The notes beneath the pieces were generated by a model. It searched no databases, had not been told where the DNA came from, and saw only the letters and a list, made by a program, of their open reading frames with translations. A DNA stretch of 64,000 bases from positions 38,886,875 through 38,950,874 of the forward strand of contig CM065168.1 of the NCBI GenBank assembly GCA_033026295.1, read 5' to 3'. Positions 11,520-24,400 of this stretch are shown piece by piece. Within the stretch, counting starts at the first letter, position 1. Each line of letters starts with the position of its first letter. This stretch comes from Channa striata. Its lineage: Eukaryota; Chordata; Actinopteri; Anabantiformes; Channidae. The translations under genes were made by a program, and so were the position numbers.

Positions 11520-13467
11520 CGGTATATTTTTCCGAGCTGACACCAGCAGGACTACACGCTGACATTAAATTGCCCTTGCTTGTACTTAAAGGGAGGGTGC
11601 GCTGGAGGGAGAGACGACCACTATTAACAGATATAAATTTTGATTGACATATAATTTCCTTCTCTAGTCCACCTCGGACAGCCTTATGTTTGATGGGTTT
11701 ATAAGATAAGGGACTCGGCATTTCCTCCTATATTGAGAAGCAGGAGAAGCGGCATGAAAGAGTGAAGGAGATAGAGGAGTCAGAGGGGTGTTGGAAATGG
11801 GGGTGGGGGGGGGGGTGCAGAATGACAGCGAATGAACTGAGGTAGATGGAAGGGGAGCTCGAGGAACTTTCAAAGAGTGGCAGAGGAAGCTCGCACAGTC
11901 GTGTTCCGCTTGGCAGTGTCGTCTGAAGAGCTCCGGCTTTGAAGAGCGCGCCGAGAGGAGGTGGGGTGTGTGTTCTTTTATCTTGCCATATGACGGCTGT
12001 TAGTGAGGTCTCGACGGGTGCTGGTGTTGCCCGTTAATGAAGCCACTATGTGTCTGTGTGTGTGTGTGCGCGCTTAATGATAAAATGAGCACTTTTTGGG
12101 GGGCTTTGGGCCAAATCTGGGAGCGTGATGTCACTCCCCGGTCATGGTCTTTAAAAAATTCAACACAGGGAAGTTTTAGAAGATTCCTTAACAAAGGCAC
12201 ACTTTGCAATTTTAACACATCTGATTTGCATGACCTCTTCTCGCTTTATTAATGCAACAATACTGTTTTAGAGCGGAAAGCCACAGTATCGAGGTTTCTA
12301 GGTTACCTTTCCTGATCTGAGGAACACGCTCGATATTCTACCTTAATACTTGACTTCAAAATGTAAAGCTTGTGTTCGGTGGCCGGGTCTCATTACAATA
12401 TGAAGCGCTCGCCTCGATCGCATCGAGAGAGTTGACGGTTTAACTTTCTGAGGCAGAGCAGCCAACATCAATTTTAACTCACTGCAGACTTGACTTCATT
12501 CTCTTAGTATTGATACAAAGACGGAGTTGGAAAGAGCATATACAGAGACGAATAGTCGGATGGCGGGTAAACGCGACACAACATGCCTTTTTGAAGAGCC
12601 TAACACAAATGTGTTTGGCCACTAATTAATTACACCGATTGCGTCCTGGGAGACAGGAAGTACGAGCGTGTGGTGAGCTAGTTTCCATACAGATGCAATT
12701 CTACGGTAAGTTATCTTTGGCTTTGTGTATGGGTCGGGAATGAAGAGCGAGGAGAGAGGACAGGAAGGCGTAAACACAAACAAAACCCACATCCAGGCGA
12801 AGAGGCTCGCAGAAGACGGTGTCTCCGAACGAGAGTATCGACGTCCTCGCACAGCGGTGGAATGAAGAAACCACATATATGAGGAGTTCTTCGGTTTTCA
12901 ACAGGGGCTGTTTGACTTTGAATGATTCGTCAGGTTAATGTGATGATCCGCACTGTCATTAATAAACTTTAATAATGTGCCACGTACTGTAAAGTGGCAG
13001 GACCAACAGCAAGTGAAACAAGCTCAATCGTCTGCAGTCACATGACCGGTGACAGGTTTAAAGGAAAGGTATGCGTCTGTGTATTCATACGGTTACTGTT
13101 CCGACGGTCCCGTGGCCCAAAGTAACTGAGTTCTGGAAAATGGTGACGCGACATCAGCAGCATAACAATGAACCCAGTGATGTGAGCGTCATTGTGATTA
13201 ACTGAACCATAACAGTGGATCTAAGTTCTAATCTTAACAATCAGTTTTCCTCTTCAGGAAACTGGGCTCACCCATTACCCATAATTCACATATACCTCAT
13301 GTTGTTAGTTATTAAACTAATTTATCGGCAAAATAATTAATGACACCTTCTTTTGATTTCCAAATAAGATCCACTGACTGTGAGGTTTGATTAAGATTAA
13401 TACATTTTTTTGACAGAATCTCACTCTGTGCCACAACGTGATGTGGCAAAAGGAAAATCGACTTTAC

Positions 13468-13830
13468 CTATGGTTCCGGATGGACAGGGCATCTTGGCCA
13501 CTGTGCCCTGCTTGGTCTTGGGCCAGGTTATGTCCATCATCACCAGGGGAATGCAGTACTCCACTCGGACGTTGGGAAGTTTGGAGGAGGGCGGCGCCCT
13601 GTTGCTGTTGTTGTCTTCTTCTGGGCCGACATCCTCCACCACCGTCTGGACCAGGGCCACCACCGTGGACGTGGTCCGTGGCCACGGCGCCACGGTGGTC
13701 GTGGTGGCGGGCACACCGGTAGTGGTGGTCCTGGCTGTTGTGGTTGTCCGGGTAACTGCGGTGGGTCGAGCGGTTGTCCTCATCGTCGTGGTTGTTGTGT
13801 CCATGTAGACCATTACAGAGGTGGAAGTTT
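13468..13830 (-). CDS. adgrl3: Latrophilin exon: Thr-rich mucin-like stalk and first half of HormR domain
   Basis: This 363-nt exon has acceptor gctttattag and donor gtaaag and is phase 1 at both ends. Its first two bases complete a codon begun by the last G of the olfactomedin exon (giving Glu). About residues 10-55 are a low-complexity linker dominated by Thr with Arg, Pro, Val and Ala (runs such as TTTTTMRTTARPT and TRTTTTARTTTTG), expected to be O-glycosylated and extended. A more acidic spacer (VEDVGPEEDNN) follows, then the start of the hormone-receptor-like (HormR) domain with YCIPL, ITWPKTKQGTVAK and MPCPSGTIG. Known latrophilins have a Ser/Thr/Pro-rich linker in the same place, but its sequence is poorly conserved. 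The Thr codons form ACN repeats, so all other frames are also open; those ORFs are artefacts. Confidence 0.9.
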
Positions 13831-14124
13831 CTAATAAAGCACAAGGAGGAGAAAAAAACTAAGTGAACTGACAGATTTTAAGAAAAAGGCAAATAAAAAG
13901 TAAATGTCTCTCTTTTAATAGTCACATTTCATTTATGTCAGAGTGGTAAATCTATTTTAGTGCTGGCGAGGAAAAGACGGAGCGTATGCACGGGGGTTTT
14001 ATTCTATCCTCCCTGCCGTGTGTCAGTTTAAGAGAAAATAGTTCAAAGAGGATCAATTGGAACTGGCAAGTGTGACTTGCATGGGCATGCATGGTGTCTA
14101 GTTTGGGACCCCCGCTGGCTAAGT

Positions 14125-14126
<2 letters not shown>

Positions 14127-14158
<32 letters not shown>
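14127..14158. repeat. (AC)n microsatellite
   Basis: 16 AC units, about 300 bp upstream (in gene sense) of the stalk/HormR exon acceptor. Confidence 0.97.
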
Positions 14159-14160
<2 letters not shown>

Positions 14161-17100
14161 AGAGCCGTGCAGTGTAAATGCAGCTGTTGACGAGCGCATA
14201 TCTCTTTGGTCCGTAGCTGTGTGTCGGCTACATGCTATTTCTGGGTCGTCTGCTGGGACAACCTGGAATACCCATTTCCTGGATGTGAGTCCGTCCTGCG
14301 GTTACACTCCAGGAGACATTTGCTAATGATGCTGTTTACCTCAACAGTGGGGGGCGTAACGCCATCACACACACGAAACGAGATGCGAAATTCACTCGCT
14401 CAGTAATCGCGCCCACACTCTAAAGCACGCAGAGCTCCTCGACTCCACCCGTCATCAATCATCCCATCTACTCATCCTTTCTGTCCCCTTTTAACTCCTT
14501 CCCTTGAGTGCCTGAGTGGAAAACACAGGTCCCAAATTAATTTAGCTGCAGGCATTTTACGTACGTATAGACTTTGTTAAGTCGTAGAAGGTCAGAGGAC
14601 ACACGGGGGGAGGTCAAAACTCATAACACATCATCAGCGAGGAGGAGGCTTTGTCAATCGTCTGGAATAATCTAAGAATACTGCAAGTATTCTGCCCACT
14701 TTTTGCACAAAGATTCTTTAATATGCTTTACTGACATTTCTATACGTTATGAACCTATTACTGTGCGGCATGCTGCACAATAAATTCCCGTGAGAGAGCA
14801 CTTCGTCACAGACACAATCTGGGCCTTTGGAAAAAATGTAATTTGGCATAGACGCCGTTTCCACCTAATGCAGATATACAATCAAATTGACAGAAGTGAC
14901 AAATGGTCCTAATCTTTGCATGAAAGGGGAGCAAAACAAAATTTAATGAGGGTCGATTTTAGGTTGGCAGGTGTAATGGACGTCACACATCTAAGAGAGC
15001 TTAGATAACAGACTGAAATCCTGTTCGGCGAGATTCAATTTGCAATCCGACAATTTCTCCGTGCGGGAAATTTGAGAGCAGCGATATAAGACGGAATAAA
15101 TTAGCGCCACTGTTTGAGAATCGCAGACACCCCTGAAGGCTGTAATGACACGAACCAGACCACTATCAGCAGTCGGTGCAGCCGACGCTTAACAGAATTT
15201 CCACGACAGCCGAGATTGATTAAATAGGTTGCCGCCGCAGCGAGAGTTCCCGGCTGATTGACTATTTGTTTTCTCTCACTAACAAAAGAGTTTGTGGAGT
15301 TTTAAAGATCCGCAGGTATCGCGCATCCTCCCGTGGAGCCGCTCCATCAGTAAAATAGAACTTTAACAAGAGTGTCATTGAAATGTAATGTGACCTACAG
15401 CCATGCCTCTTTACTCTAAACGACTCTGCCTGGTAATGCAGCCTCTATAGCTTCATCTCAAAGACATAAAACTAAAAAAAATGAAAAAATGAGAACAGTA
15501 TATGGAAGTAAATGGTGTATATGGATGCAGACACTCGCACAGACGCTATTACACGTCAACGGTGCTTTAAAAATAAAAATCACAAACGCCTAAATGCGTA
15601 TTTAACATTTCCAGCAGCCACCACGACATCACCACTTACATCCGATGAACGCTTTTAAATATCGACATCCGTCTGCGTCACGGCAGCCCAGGCGGATCCA
15701 TCGGCCGCGGCAAAACATGAAAACAGGACGGAGAAATATCTTCAAGGACACCCACTGCAGTTAATTGATTGTGTATGGAATATCTCATTTACGCATCTGT
15801 GTTTCAGTAGGAATGATGATAACCCCGAGTGTGTCACAGGAACTCTTTATGAAGGCGAGTGGCATCGGTTTCAGTGTAATTGAAATCAGCCGGCGGAGTT
15901 TTAACCGCATACAGTGAAGGAGACTGTTGGAGTGTTTCACAAGTGCCTCAAAGAATTCTGATCATGGAAATTCACTGCACACACTGAGGTCAGCGAGGGT
16001 TACAAGCTCAGATAAGCTGGTGGCTAAAAAGGAGTTTCTTGCTTTACAGTAGCTGCAGAAAAATACCCACTGAAATCCATAATTGCAAACATCCGAGGTT
16101 CACATTTTTCTCTTATGCAGCCGCATGTATGAATCAATGCACGTCATCCTCTTAATACAGGATTTTAAAAGATGCTTCCTATGTACAACTGCAAGTGACG
16201 GGGGCCAAAATCCGCAGTTCTCCATCTGTGCAAAAATGTAAGAAAACCTTTATCTAAAAACCACAAAAGAACCTTCAAACTTCCAAATTTTGTCACATTT
16301 AGTGGATATGTTCCAAAGTTGCATTGTTTTCAGTCCAAATTTCTCTTCCGTGTTACTTTCCTTCCACAATAACTCCACGGGCAAACAATATGGAAGAAAG
16401 CACAAACACATTATTTTGACCAGATTTTAGAAACTCAGACTGCGTAGGCCTCATGTAGGATTAGGTACACGTTTGAATACAGTTGGCCTCCATGCAAAGA
16501 TTCCTCAATGGCCAGTTTGAAAAGACGGAAAGACATTTTTCAGTTATTATAAACGCTTATGAACACAACAGAAAAATGTGAACCAGTCCTTTAATCACAG
16601 TTTTACAGATGACAACAGACTAAATATTAGAGTTACTCATTAAGTCTGAAACGCACTTAATGCAACCCTCATCCGAAAAGGAAACAGTGCTCAAATGTTC
16701 AATTTGGATGAAGTCTGTCATTTAACTTTCTGTTTTTGTGATAAAATGATTTAAATGATAATGTGACCTTGCTAAAACAAAGTGTTACAACATCACAAGA
16801 GTCAGCAAACTGCATGAGTAATGCCAGTTACGCAACAATATCGCTCATTTTCAAGATTGCCAACACCAATCATATGTTACCAATCATAATCTTTACCAAA
16901 ATGCCGTGTTTAATTGCTTATGAATCCCTCATTGTAAGAATTTGGCTCCCAACATGAAAGACAATGATAGAAATATAGCTCGGAAGTCCATTTTTTTACA
17001 TAATAATGACAAAAGTAGTGCCTTCTTAAATTCTGGAGGTAATATGACGGTACAGAGAAATATGGCTGGAGGAAATCACCATCACAGCATGAGGTTAATT

Positions 17101-17220
17101 CAAAGTCACTGGGAAGCACGTCCAGAATGTAATTCCATACTTGCAGATCATCCTGTTGAGTCCGCTGTTAAAATTATTTTTCAGAATGTTCTGTCTACAC
17201 ACAGCATGTTAAATACGCCT

Positions 17221-17224
<4 letters not shown>

Positions 17225-17269
<45 letters not shown>
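17225..17269. repeat. (AC)n microsatellite
   Basis: About 22 AC units. The array creates spurious ORFs of alternating His-Thr or Val-Cys. Confidence 0.97.
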
Positions 17270-17273
<4 letters not shown>

Positions 17274-18136
17274 ACAGGGAGCAGGGGTGGAAAAGAAGAA
17301 AGTGTCCTTGAGCAAACTTGTATATTTTTTCCATGAGATGAGCGCAAAAAAAAAAAAAAAAGAGCCGACAGCACCCACAGTCACTATCGCCTTGGAGACA
17401 ACACAAGGACATTTTGTTTTGCTTTGCCAGCTTTCCCATTCTATCCAAAGGGATGAAGGGGGGGGGAGTAAAAAACTGAACTCAAGAGCACCACCGAGGT
17501 GAACAAGTCTTTGGTATGCTTCGAGGGACGCGTGAGTGACCTTACAGGAAGATTTGAATGTCCGAAGCAGGCTGTGGGTTTTCTAATGCGCTGGGCTGGA
17601 GAAACAAAGAGGACGTATGAAAACGACTATGGGTGGCTGAACTCATGAATTCTTTATTCTTTAAGTGTCTGCTTAACGGCTTCTACCATGGAGTTGTCTT
17701 AAAGGATTTGATTAGATATTGCACGTTGATGCAAAGCAAAGTTTAACGGCTCAACTCTCAAAGCAATTTATCTTCTGTATATTTAAGATTCAATACATTC
17801 TGAAAAGGCCTCGCAAAGTTGATGAAAGATTAATAACACCAACAGCCAGTTATCAGATATTTATGATTCCTAAGCTAAAGGGCTTAAGAATGTCCCGACA
17901 CCTAAACAGACGACCTTTTCATTCATAAAAGATGGGAGCAAACTCCTGTGGGCACTTTAGCATCCTCTCATTGAAACACCACTCCACTCATCATTTACGC
18001 TCGGCTTCTATTGCACAAAAATAAATAAAAAAATGGAGGAAAAAAAAAAAAAATCCCCCTCACCTCCGTCTGTTTCCACCACACACAGGGCTTTGTGCTT
18101 CATTTCAAAGCCTTCATTTCTAACTAATTAGCCTCC

Positions 18137-18160
18137 CTCTCTCTCTCTCTCTCTCTCTCC
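18137..18160. repeat. (CT)n microsatellite
   Basis: About 11 uninterrupted CT units. Confidence 0.95.
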
Positions 18161-19749
18161 GTGTCCCTGGGCTCGTGGGCTCCCACAATTAGATAAGCCC
18201 GCTCTACGTCGCTCCGGGAAAAAAACCTGCTACGCTATTATGAAATGAATCCGGTTCGTGTGACTTGAAATTTCCGACACAGAGAGCGGGCTTGTCGGCT
18301 CCGAGAAACTTCTGCATACTTAAGATCAAAAGGGGAGGAAAAGGCTTTGGGGGGGCAAAAATGAAACAAGCATCATATGGTAAAGTGACTCTTCCAGCCT
18401 TATGCTGAACCCAATTACATCCTAATTTTAGTATGTGAACCTCTATGAGCTGCATCATTTTCAGCAGGCACTTTCACAGACTGTCGAAAACACACGGCAG
18501 TCTGTGTGTGATGTCACCCATTCATCTTGTACAAGCCATTTTAAAAACTGAAAAATAGGTTCTCTGGGTGCTGGGCCATGTACTTGTAGACTGAAGTGTA
18601 CTTGAGTAATGTATAATTTAATATCGCCATTCATTCCCAGCTTATCACTTCCCTAATGCTGATGTCACATGATCACACCAAGATGCTACACACGAGTGCT
18701 GGGGAGAATCGGTTGGAAAATAAAACGATGATAAAGGCCTGTCATTTAACGGAGCCTTTTGTGTGGCAGACCTACAAATCCATCAGACAGTGCGACCGGG
18801 ATGTGGCGGTTGGAGGGGAGGCACGGTAAATTATGCAGCCAGACATCCGGCAATGCTTCGATATCATCTGACATGATGAGAAGCGTAATGGATGGGAGCT
18901 GTGCATTGTTTGGCAATTAATTTCTCATTCCAGAGCTCTCTTCCCGGGGACTTGAGAGGGCATCTATGGAGGTCACACGGCGCTGGGAGAAGCGTATGCG
19001 CCGGGCTGATATATATGCGCACATGGACACGGGCCCGGAGAGACGCTCACAGTGTTGGAGTTAAATGACAGAAGGGACGTGAGCTCAGGCCCGCTGGCAG
19101 CGAAGGGTGAACTGTGAAGCAAATGCATGCACAAATACAACTGTTGGCTGAATTATGCACATGCATTTGAAGTTATTGTAAAGAAAACTTGTGCCAATTA
19201 GATTTTTCTTTCGCATAACCTCTTCAAGGACACATTATGCAAACCTCTCATCGGTGGGCATGGCAAAACCTCCACAAAAATCCCTTTTCGTGAACATCTC
19301 TTTTAAGTGAAACAGGGAACTGTTGGATTTGGTTTTGTTCTTGGAGTCGAAACCCGAGTGTTTCAGGCTACCGCCAAGGCCAAACATTGTCACATTTATT
19401 AGGGAAAGGCGAAATGAGAGAAGAGGAGAGCGAGCAAACAAGCCGAGGGTATTTCAGACTCGCTAAAAGGAGAGGCACACTCCTCCGAGCTCTCACCGTT
19501 TGCCAAAAAAAGCCTCGACTGAGGCTTTTCAAATGACTGTCAAGCAACAGTAGAATGGGCCAAATGGATAAGGTGAAGCTGTGCAGAGGAACTCTGACAC
19601 CGGTGATAAAGAGAGTTAAAGATGCTTCAGAGGCCTCCAATCAGATTTACTCGGCTGATTGGCCAAAATAAATCACTTTGAGCCTGTGTGCCACTAAGCC
19701 TGTTAAGTTTAATGTGGCAATTTTTGGGGCCTGTGGAGAAACAGGTAGC

Positions 19750-19751
<2 letters not shown>

Positions 19752-19807
<56 letters not shown>
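19752..19807. repeat. Long (CA)n microsatellite
   Basis: 28 uninterrupted CA units, the longest CA array in the window and a likely polymorphic marker. Confidence 0.97.
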
Positions 19808-19809
<2 letters not shown>

Positions 19810-20680
19810 AATCAGGTATAAAGGAAAAGAGGAATGGAGGTGAAGATCCCACATGCTACAGTACAACTCCAACAACACACAACTTTTTTTTTATTATTCA
19901 GAGTTTGATTTTCAACAAAAAAAAAGAGAAAAAAAAACACTTGAAATTGCTGCCAACTACCTGCTCAGATGACACACCAACACGCTGATCAGCTATGTGA
20001 ACTCCGCTAGGGTGAAACACCAGGTATGTTTGAATAAATGGAAAAAAAAATAAAAATTCAGCCTTCAATGTTCATCTTCTTCTGGTTTCACAAACTGAAA
20101 AAGATGAGAAATGCTATCTAGGGTTTTCACAGGGACAAATGCAGCCGTGCCTTCGAATCGACATTCACCGACGGGGAATTCGGAATGGTTGAGTCAAAGT
20201 AGGTGTCTTGGGGAGATGGATGGGGTTGTTGGCCTTAATTGAGGGATTGCCTGCCACCCCTCTCACTACACAGGTGATCTGCGTATGATTTCTGGATCAA
20301 GTTGGAGGCGCCGAGGCCCATGATGGATGGCGAGTCGAGGTGAGGATGAACACGCCAACACTCTGAACCACTTGAAACATGAGCTCACCCGCTCAAAATG
20401 ACAATGTTTAATTCAAACTTAAAGCCAGAAAAAATAAAAATAAAAACAGAGAGAAGCTTCGCCGAAACACAAGCAAAGATTATCTTCTCCTGCATGTTTC
20501 AAATTATTTTTTCATGAGAGAATATGGCTCTAAAACATTCCAGGAGGCTCAAAAGCACCAACAAAGCTCTCCCTGTTCTGAAGCTGAAAAACTCTAAAGC
20601 TGCATTACTAACAGAGCGCCATTGTGTCACAGCATTAAAGGGTTTGCAGGAAGAACATGCATTTGTTCATGGATGCATGT

Positions 20681-20683
<3 letters not shown>

Positions 20684-20713
<30 letters not shown>
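20684..20713. repeat. (CA)n microsatellite
   Basis: 15 CA units. Confidence 0.97.
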
Positions 20714-20715
<2 letters not shown>

Positions 20716-21235
20716 TTGTTAGAAAAATCATTCCAAACTATAATCCCTTTCCCTCCAAGAAAATTGCCCTCTGCGAGAGGTGCAACAGGCATGTGATAAG
20801 TGCGTAGCCTTCAAATAAGCATGTAGCCTACATTCCTAAGCCTCGACATCAAAAAGGGATTCATGCAGCACGCAAAAGACTGTGGTTTTTCTTTTTTTGG
20901 GGGGGAGGGGGGGGTTGGAAGTAGCATTTAGTTTGAATTGCTAAGCGAGATATTCCTTAAATCTCGGTAATCAAGAAAGAATAGGTTCTAAGATGACACA
21001 TGGCAGCTGCAGGGTGTCACTTCAATCTACATAATGGCATAGGAAAGAATATCAGTCACATGAAATGACAGGTGCTGGAGAGTTAGTGCATAAGCAAGTG
21101 GAAGCCAAAGGACAACAGTTTGTGCCTTCAAGAGCACACTGAGTCACACTCCTATCATCTCCACCACACTCTGCCAGCCTGCATTTAGACAGTCTTAATC
21201 AATTTTGCATGTGTCAGGCACTTCCAAACGGAGCC

Positions 21236-21436
21236 AAGACGGGCCCGAGCATCCAAAAACATCGCCTGTTTGGGCACGAAGGTCGGTGGCGGCGCGTCTG
21301 CGGGCTCCCTCCGAGGCCGGCGGAGTTGGCGCCGTGCCCCGGGCCAGATGGCAACATGTGGCAGAATTACAGGACTGTCTGCCGCTGGACGCGTCTGCGA
21401 CGGCGACTGCGCCGCATCCGATGCAGCGATCGTGAG
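21236..21436. other. CpG-rich patch (small CpG island candidate)
   Basis: I count about 26 CpG dinucleotides in roughly 200 bp, in an otherwise AT-rich, CpG-poor intron. A 130-codon ATG ORF on the plus strand (21209-21601) and an ORF on the minus strand overlap it, but neither resembles a known protein to me. Confidence 0.7.
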
Positions 21437-24400
21437 TCAACAAAAAGGAAGTGCTCCGAGAGACATCCCGCAGAGATGAAGGCATCGACAGACCCACAGA
21501 GGCTGATTGCTGTGCTCTGCAAACAGTTCTCAACACGCAGCGGAATAACTGGACATGTGAAAGTGTGTCAACAGCGAGCGTGTGTTTGGAAAGTAAAATA
21601 ACTTGGCAAACTCTATATTAGTTCGCACAAAAATACTGAAGCCTAAGCAGCACGGAGACGTATTTTTCCCGCATTGGTCCTGCCGACAGATGCAGGTGTG
21701 TAAGCCCGAACAGCCTTTCTCATGGCGTTCCGTGGGGTCAAAGCTGCCTCAGGTTCACTGTGCTGATCAGCAAAGGTTGGGGGCTGGAGTCATTTCTTCC
21801 CTCAGTATTACAGTACTGGCAGCTTGAGGAACCGAAAAAAAAAAAAAAAAAAATAGATATCTAAGTCTAGTTACTGACACTGTCGGGAGTGTCTCTCCTG
21901 ATGCTGATTATTACACTTCAGCTCAGAGTACCAGCTGTTTCCGAGTCCTGATCCGATAACAGTGTGCTCCTCTCGCCCAGATTTGAAAACCTCATGGCAT
22001 AGTCCTCATTAGTACCACTTCATGTAAGGTAACATAAGGCTTTGCTATGAAGCTTTTCAAACAAAGTCATTAGCCTTCTGCGAGTGAAAGAAGGCAACAA
22101 ACAGCAGAAGTGTAGACAAAGAAACTAATTGGCATGGATCTGTCGCATCTTCAGATTAACAAAGTCAACATTTGGGTAGATTGGATCTGTGTGCGCGTAG
22201 TAAAAAGAAGGGGAAATGCACATAATTCAAATAGAAGGGTCCAATAGACCAATAAATATGCAGAAACACATAATGATATGGAAGAAGAATGCAGACATCA
22301 TTCATTAATATCTTTGATTGGAGATGAGAGGACACAGCAACTGATGCACCTCCAGTATTGGAAAAACATACAGAATTATAATCATTTGGCAAATGTTGAA
22401 AAAGAAAATGCACTAAGTCTTTATTTGCTCATATTTTGAGATTGATCTTGGGGTCACTCATCTGTCTTTCATGGCTCGTTGACCTGTGACACCGAACATG
22501 ATAAGCGTCTTTGAACAACCGATTGACGAGCGGCTTGTTGAGCAGCGACGCGCTCTCATGAAAAAGAATTGTCCCGAGGATTTGATGTACTAGTCTGGAT
22601 GTTTTTTCATGGGTGACTGCCAGGTCAGTAGCAATTCAGCTACTCGTAATCCGGACACAGAGAGCTGCCGGCTTCCCCCAGGTCTGCGCCTGGACTGGAG
22701 ACAGTTCGCTGTTGAAGTTTGCCCTCGGTGAAACGGACGGCCGAGCTAAAAATCACACGGTGACGGGAAGAGGTGAGAACGGCGATTTGCCCGACTCGGT
22801 CACGAGACAATTAATTTCCCAGATGTCAGAAAGTCAACATCCCCTTCAGAGGTCATAGGGGACTTTGTCAATGAGTTTGCATAACTCTAATTTACCGATA
22901 CGGCAAAAGTCGCAATTCTCTAAAATACTATTTAAGCGTGTGCTGTATGTAGATCTTGGTTTTCCAAAGAGTCTCTGCCAGGTCAGTAGCGATTCCCCCA
23001 CTCGTGGCTGCCTTGGTGTCGTCCTGTTTTTTTGAAAAAGTACTACAGAGCAATTTTTTTCACCTGTCCTTGTATATTCTGCATTGAGTCTGATCATGAA
23101 AGGAGGACTAATGGTAAGAGGCCTTTTATACCTGCCTGCTAACAGCAGTCTGTGCTGAACATTTTTCATGACCATTTCAGGGAATTTAATTATCAATGGA
23201 GTTGTCATGGAAGCACTCTTGGGCATAGATCCTCTGTCCTTGAAAACAGCCTATTTGGGCAAAAATATTGCTCTATGTGTTGAACAGACTGCAGCAAGTG
23301 AACAGATTAGCACAGGGGTATTGGGGACAGTAGTTTAAATGATAAAAAAGTATATTTTTTCTTACAAGCCACCATTTTTTTTTTTTTTTTTGGTGGGAGA
23401 GGAAAACAGTGTTAAAATTATTAACGCGTAAACAAAATGGAATGTTTTTGATGATTCTGGATATGATTACCACCCTGCCTGATGCCCTGTGGCACGTGCT
23501 TTGGCATATGGCACCGAGCCTCAGCTGCGCGTCTCCCCGTGTCTCTCCTGCTCCGTTGCCCATGCACCATGCTCCACTTGTACGGCAGGTCATGCATGCT
23601 CACGGAGGTGGGAAGAACGAGTGGAAATGAGCTCGTGCGATCAGAAAATGACACCTTTCCGGGAGCGTTAACAGGAACGGTGATTGTGACACCTGATCAA
23701 AAGCTCATTTGGCGGCAAAACGAAGATCCCACACACTGTGCTGGATTGCAGGTTTATTTAAGTCAGAATTCCGACTCTGTCAGCTCTCAGAACTGTTATT
23801 ACTGGTGTCACGGTTTAGACATATGATGTGTCATTATAGGATTTACTTGTGGTCAGAGTTAAGTATCGCATTTTCTTTGTTAGTGTAGAATATCTGCACC
23901 AAATAGTTCCTTTATCCGCCTCCTCCGCTACGCCGTGCCTCAGCAGACGTCATGGCGCTTCGTGACCGTCAAGTGATCTTTACAGATTCAGACTGGAGCC
24001 ACACGTCAACGGGAAACTACGGTGTGGTGCTGCAGTACTGCTTACAGACTAATCTGTGGCCGACAATGATGCAGATTTTAACAATTTTAATTGTACTGCC
24101 ACTTCGAAATTAGGCTCCTCGTGAGACAATTTAGTGGGAAATGTGCACAGCAAACAACCCCGATAAGTCTGAACCCTCTGTTTGTGCATTTGGGCTGAGA
24201 GTTGATCAGACTAAACGGTTTATTACTCTGGAGTCCATTCAATCACTCCTTCATTTCTTATCAGTCTGTTTATCTGACATTTATATTTGTTCTTTGACTC
24301 CGTCTATCCCGTTATTGCAACATTTTACAGTCTATATTCTTGCTGCAGACTCTTTGGAGGGCAGCCTATTCTGCACAACGGCGGCCAAACACGACTTATC

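Larger units (their letters stand above)
10629..13467 (-). other. Intron between the two HormR exons (2839 bp)
   Basis: It is bounded by donor gtaaag at 13467 and acceptor cttcag at 10629. It carries three microsatellites within 500 bp ((TG)n 11039-11064, (CA)n 11233-11254, (AT)n 11490-11519), a G-run near 11800-11817 and a short (TG)n near 12051. No coding sequence was seen. Confidence 0.85.

Noticed and set aside
13410..13813. Several overlapping ORFs in other frames at the stalk exon
   Set aside because: The Thr-codon triplet repeat leaves all frames open. Only the minus frame with WPKTKQG and CPSGTIG matches a family and has proper splice sites.
16942..17502. Longest plus-strand ORF outside the latrophilin exons (186 codons)
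   Set aside because: It starts with TTG, runs through a (CA)n array (His-Thr repeats) and a poly-A run, and has no recognisable domain.
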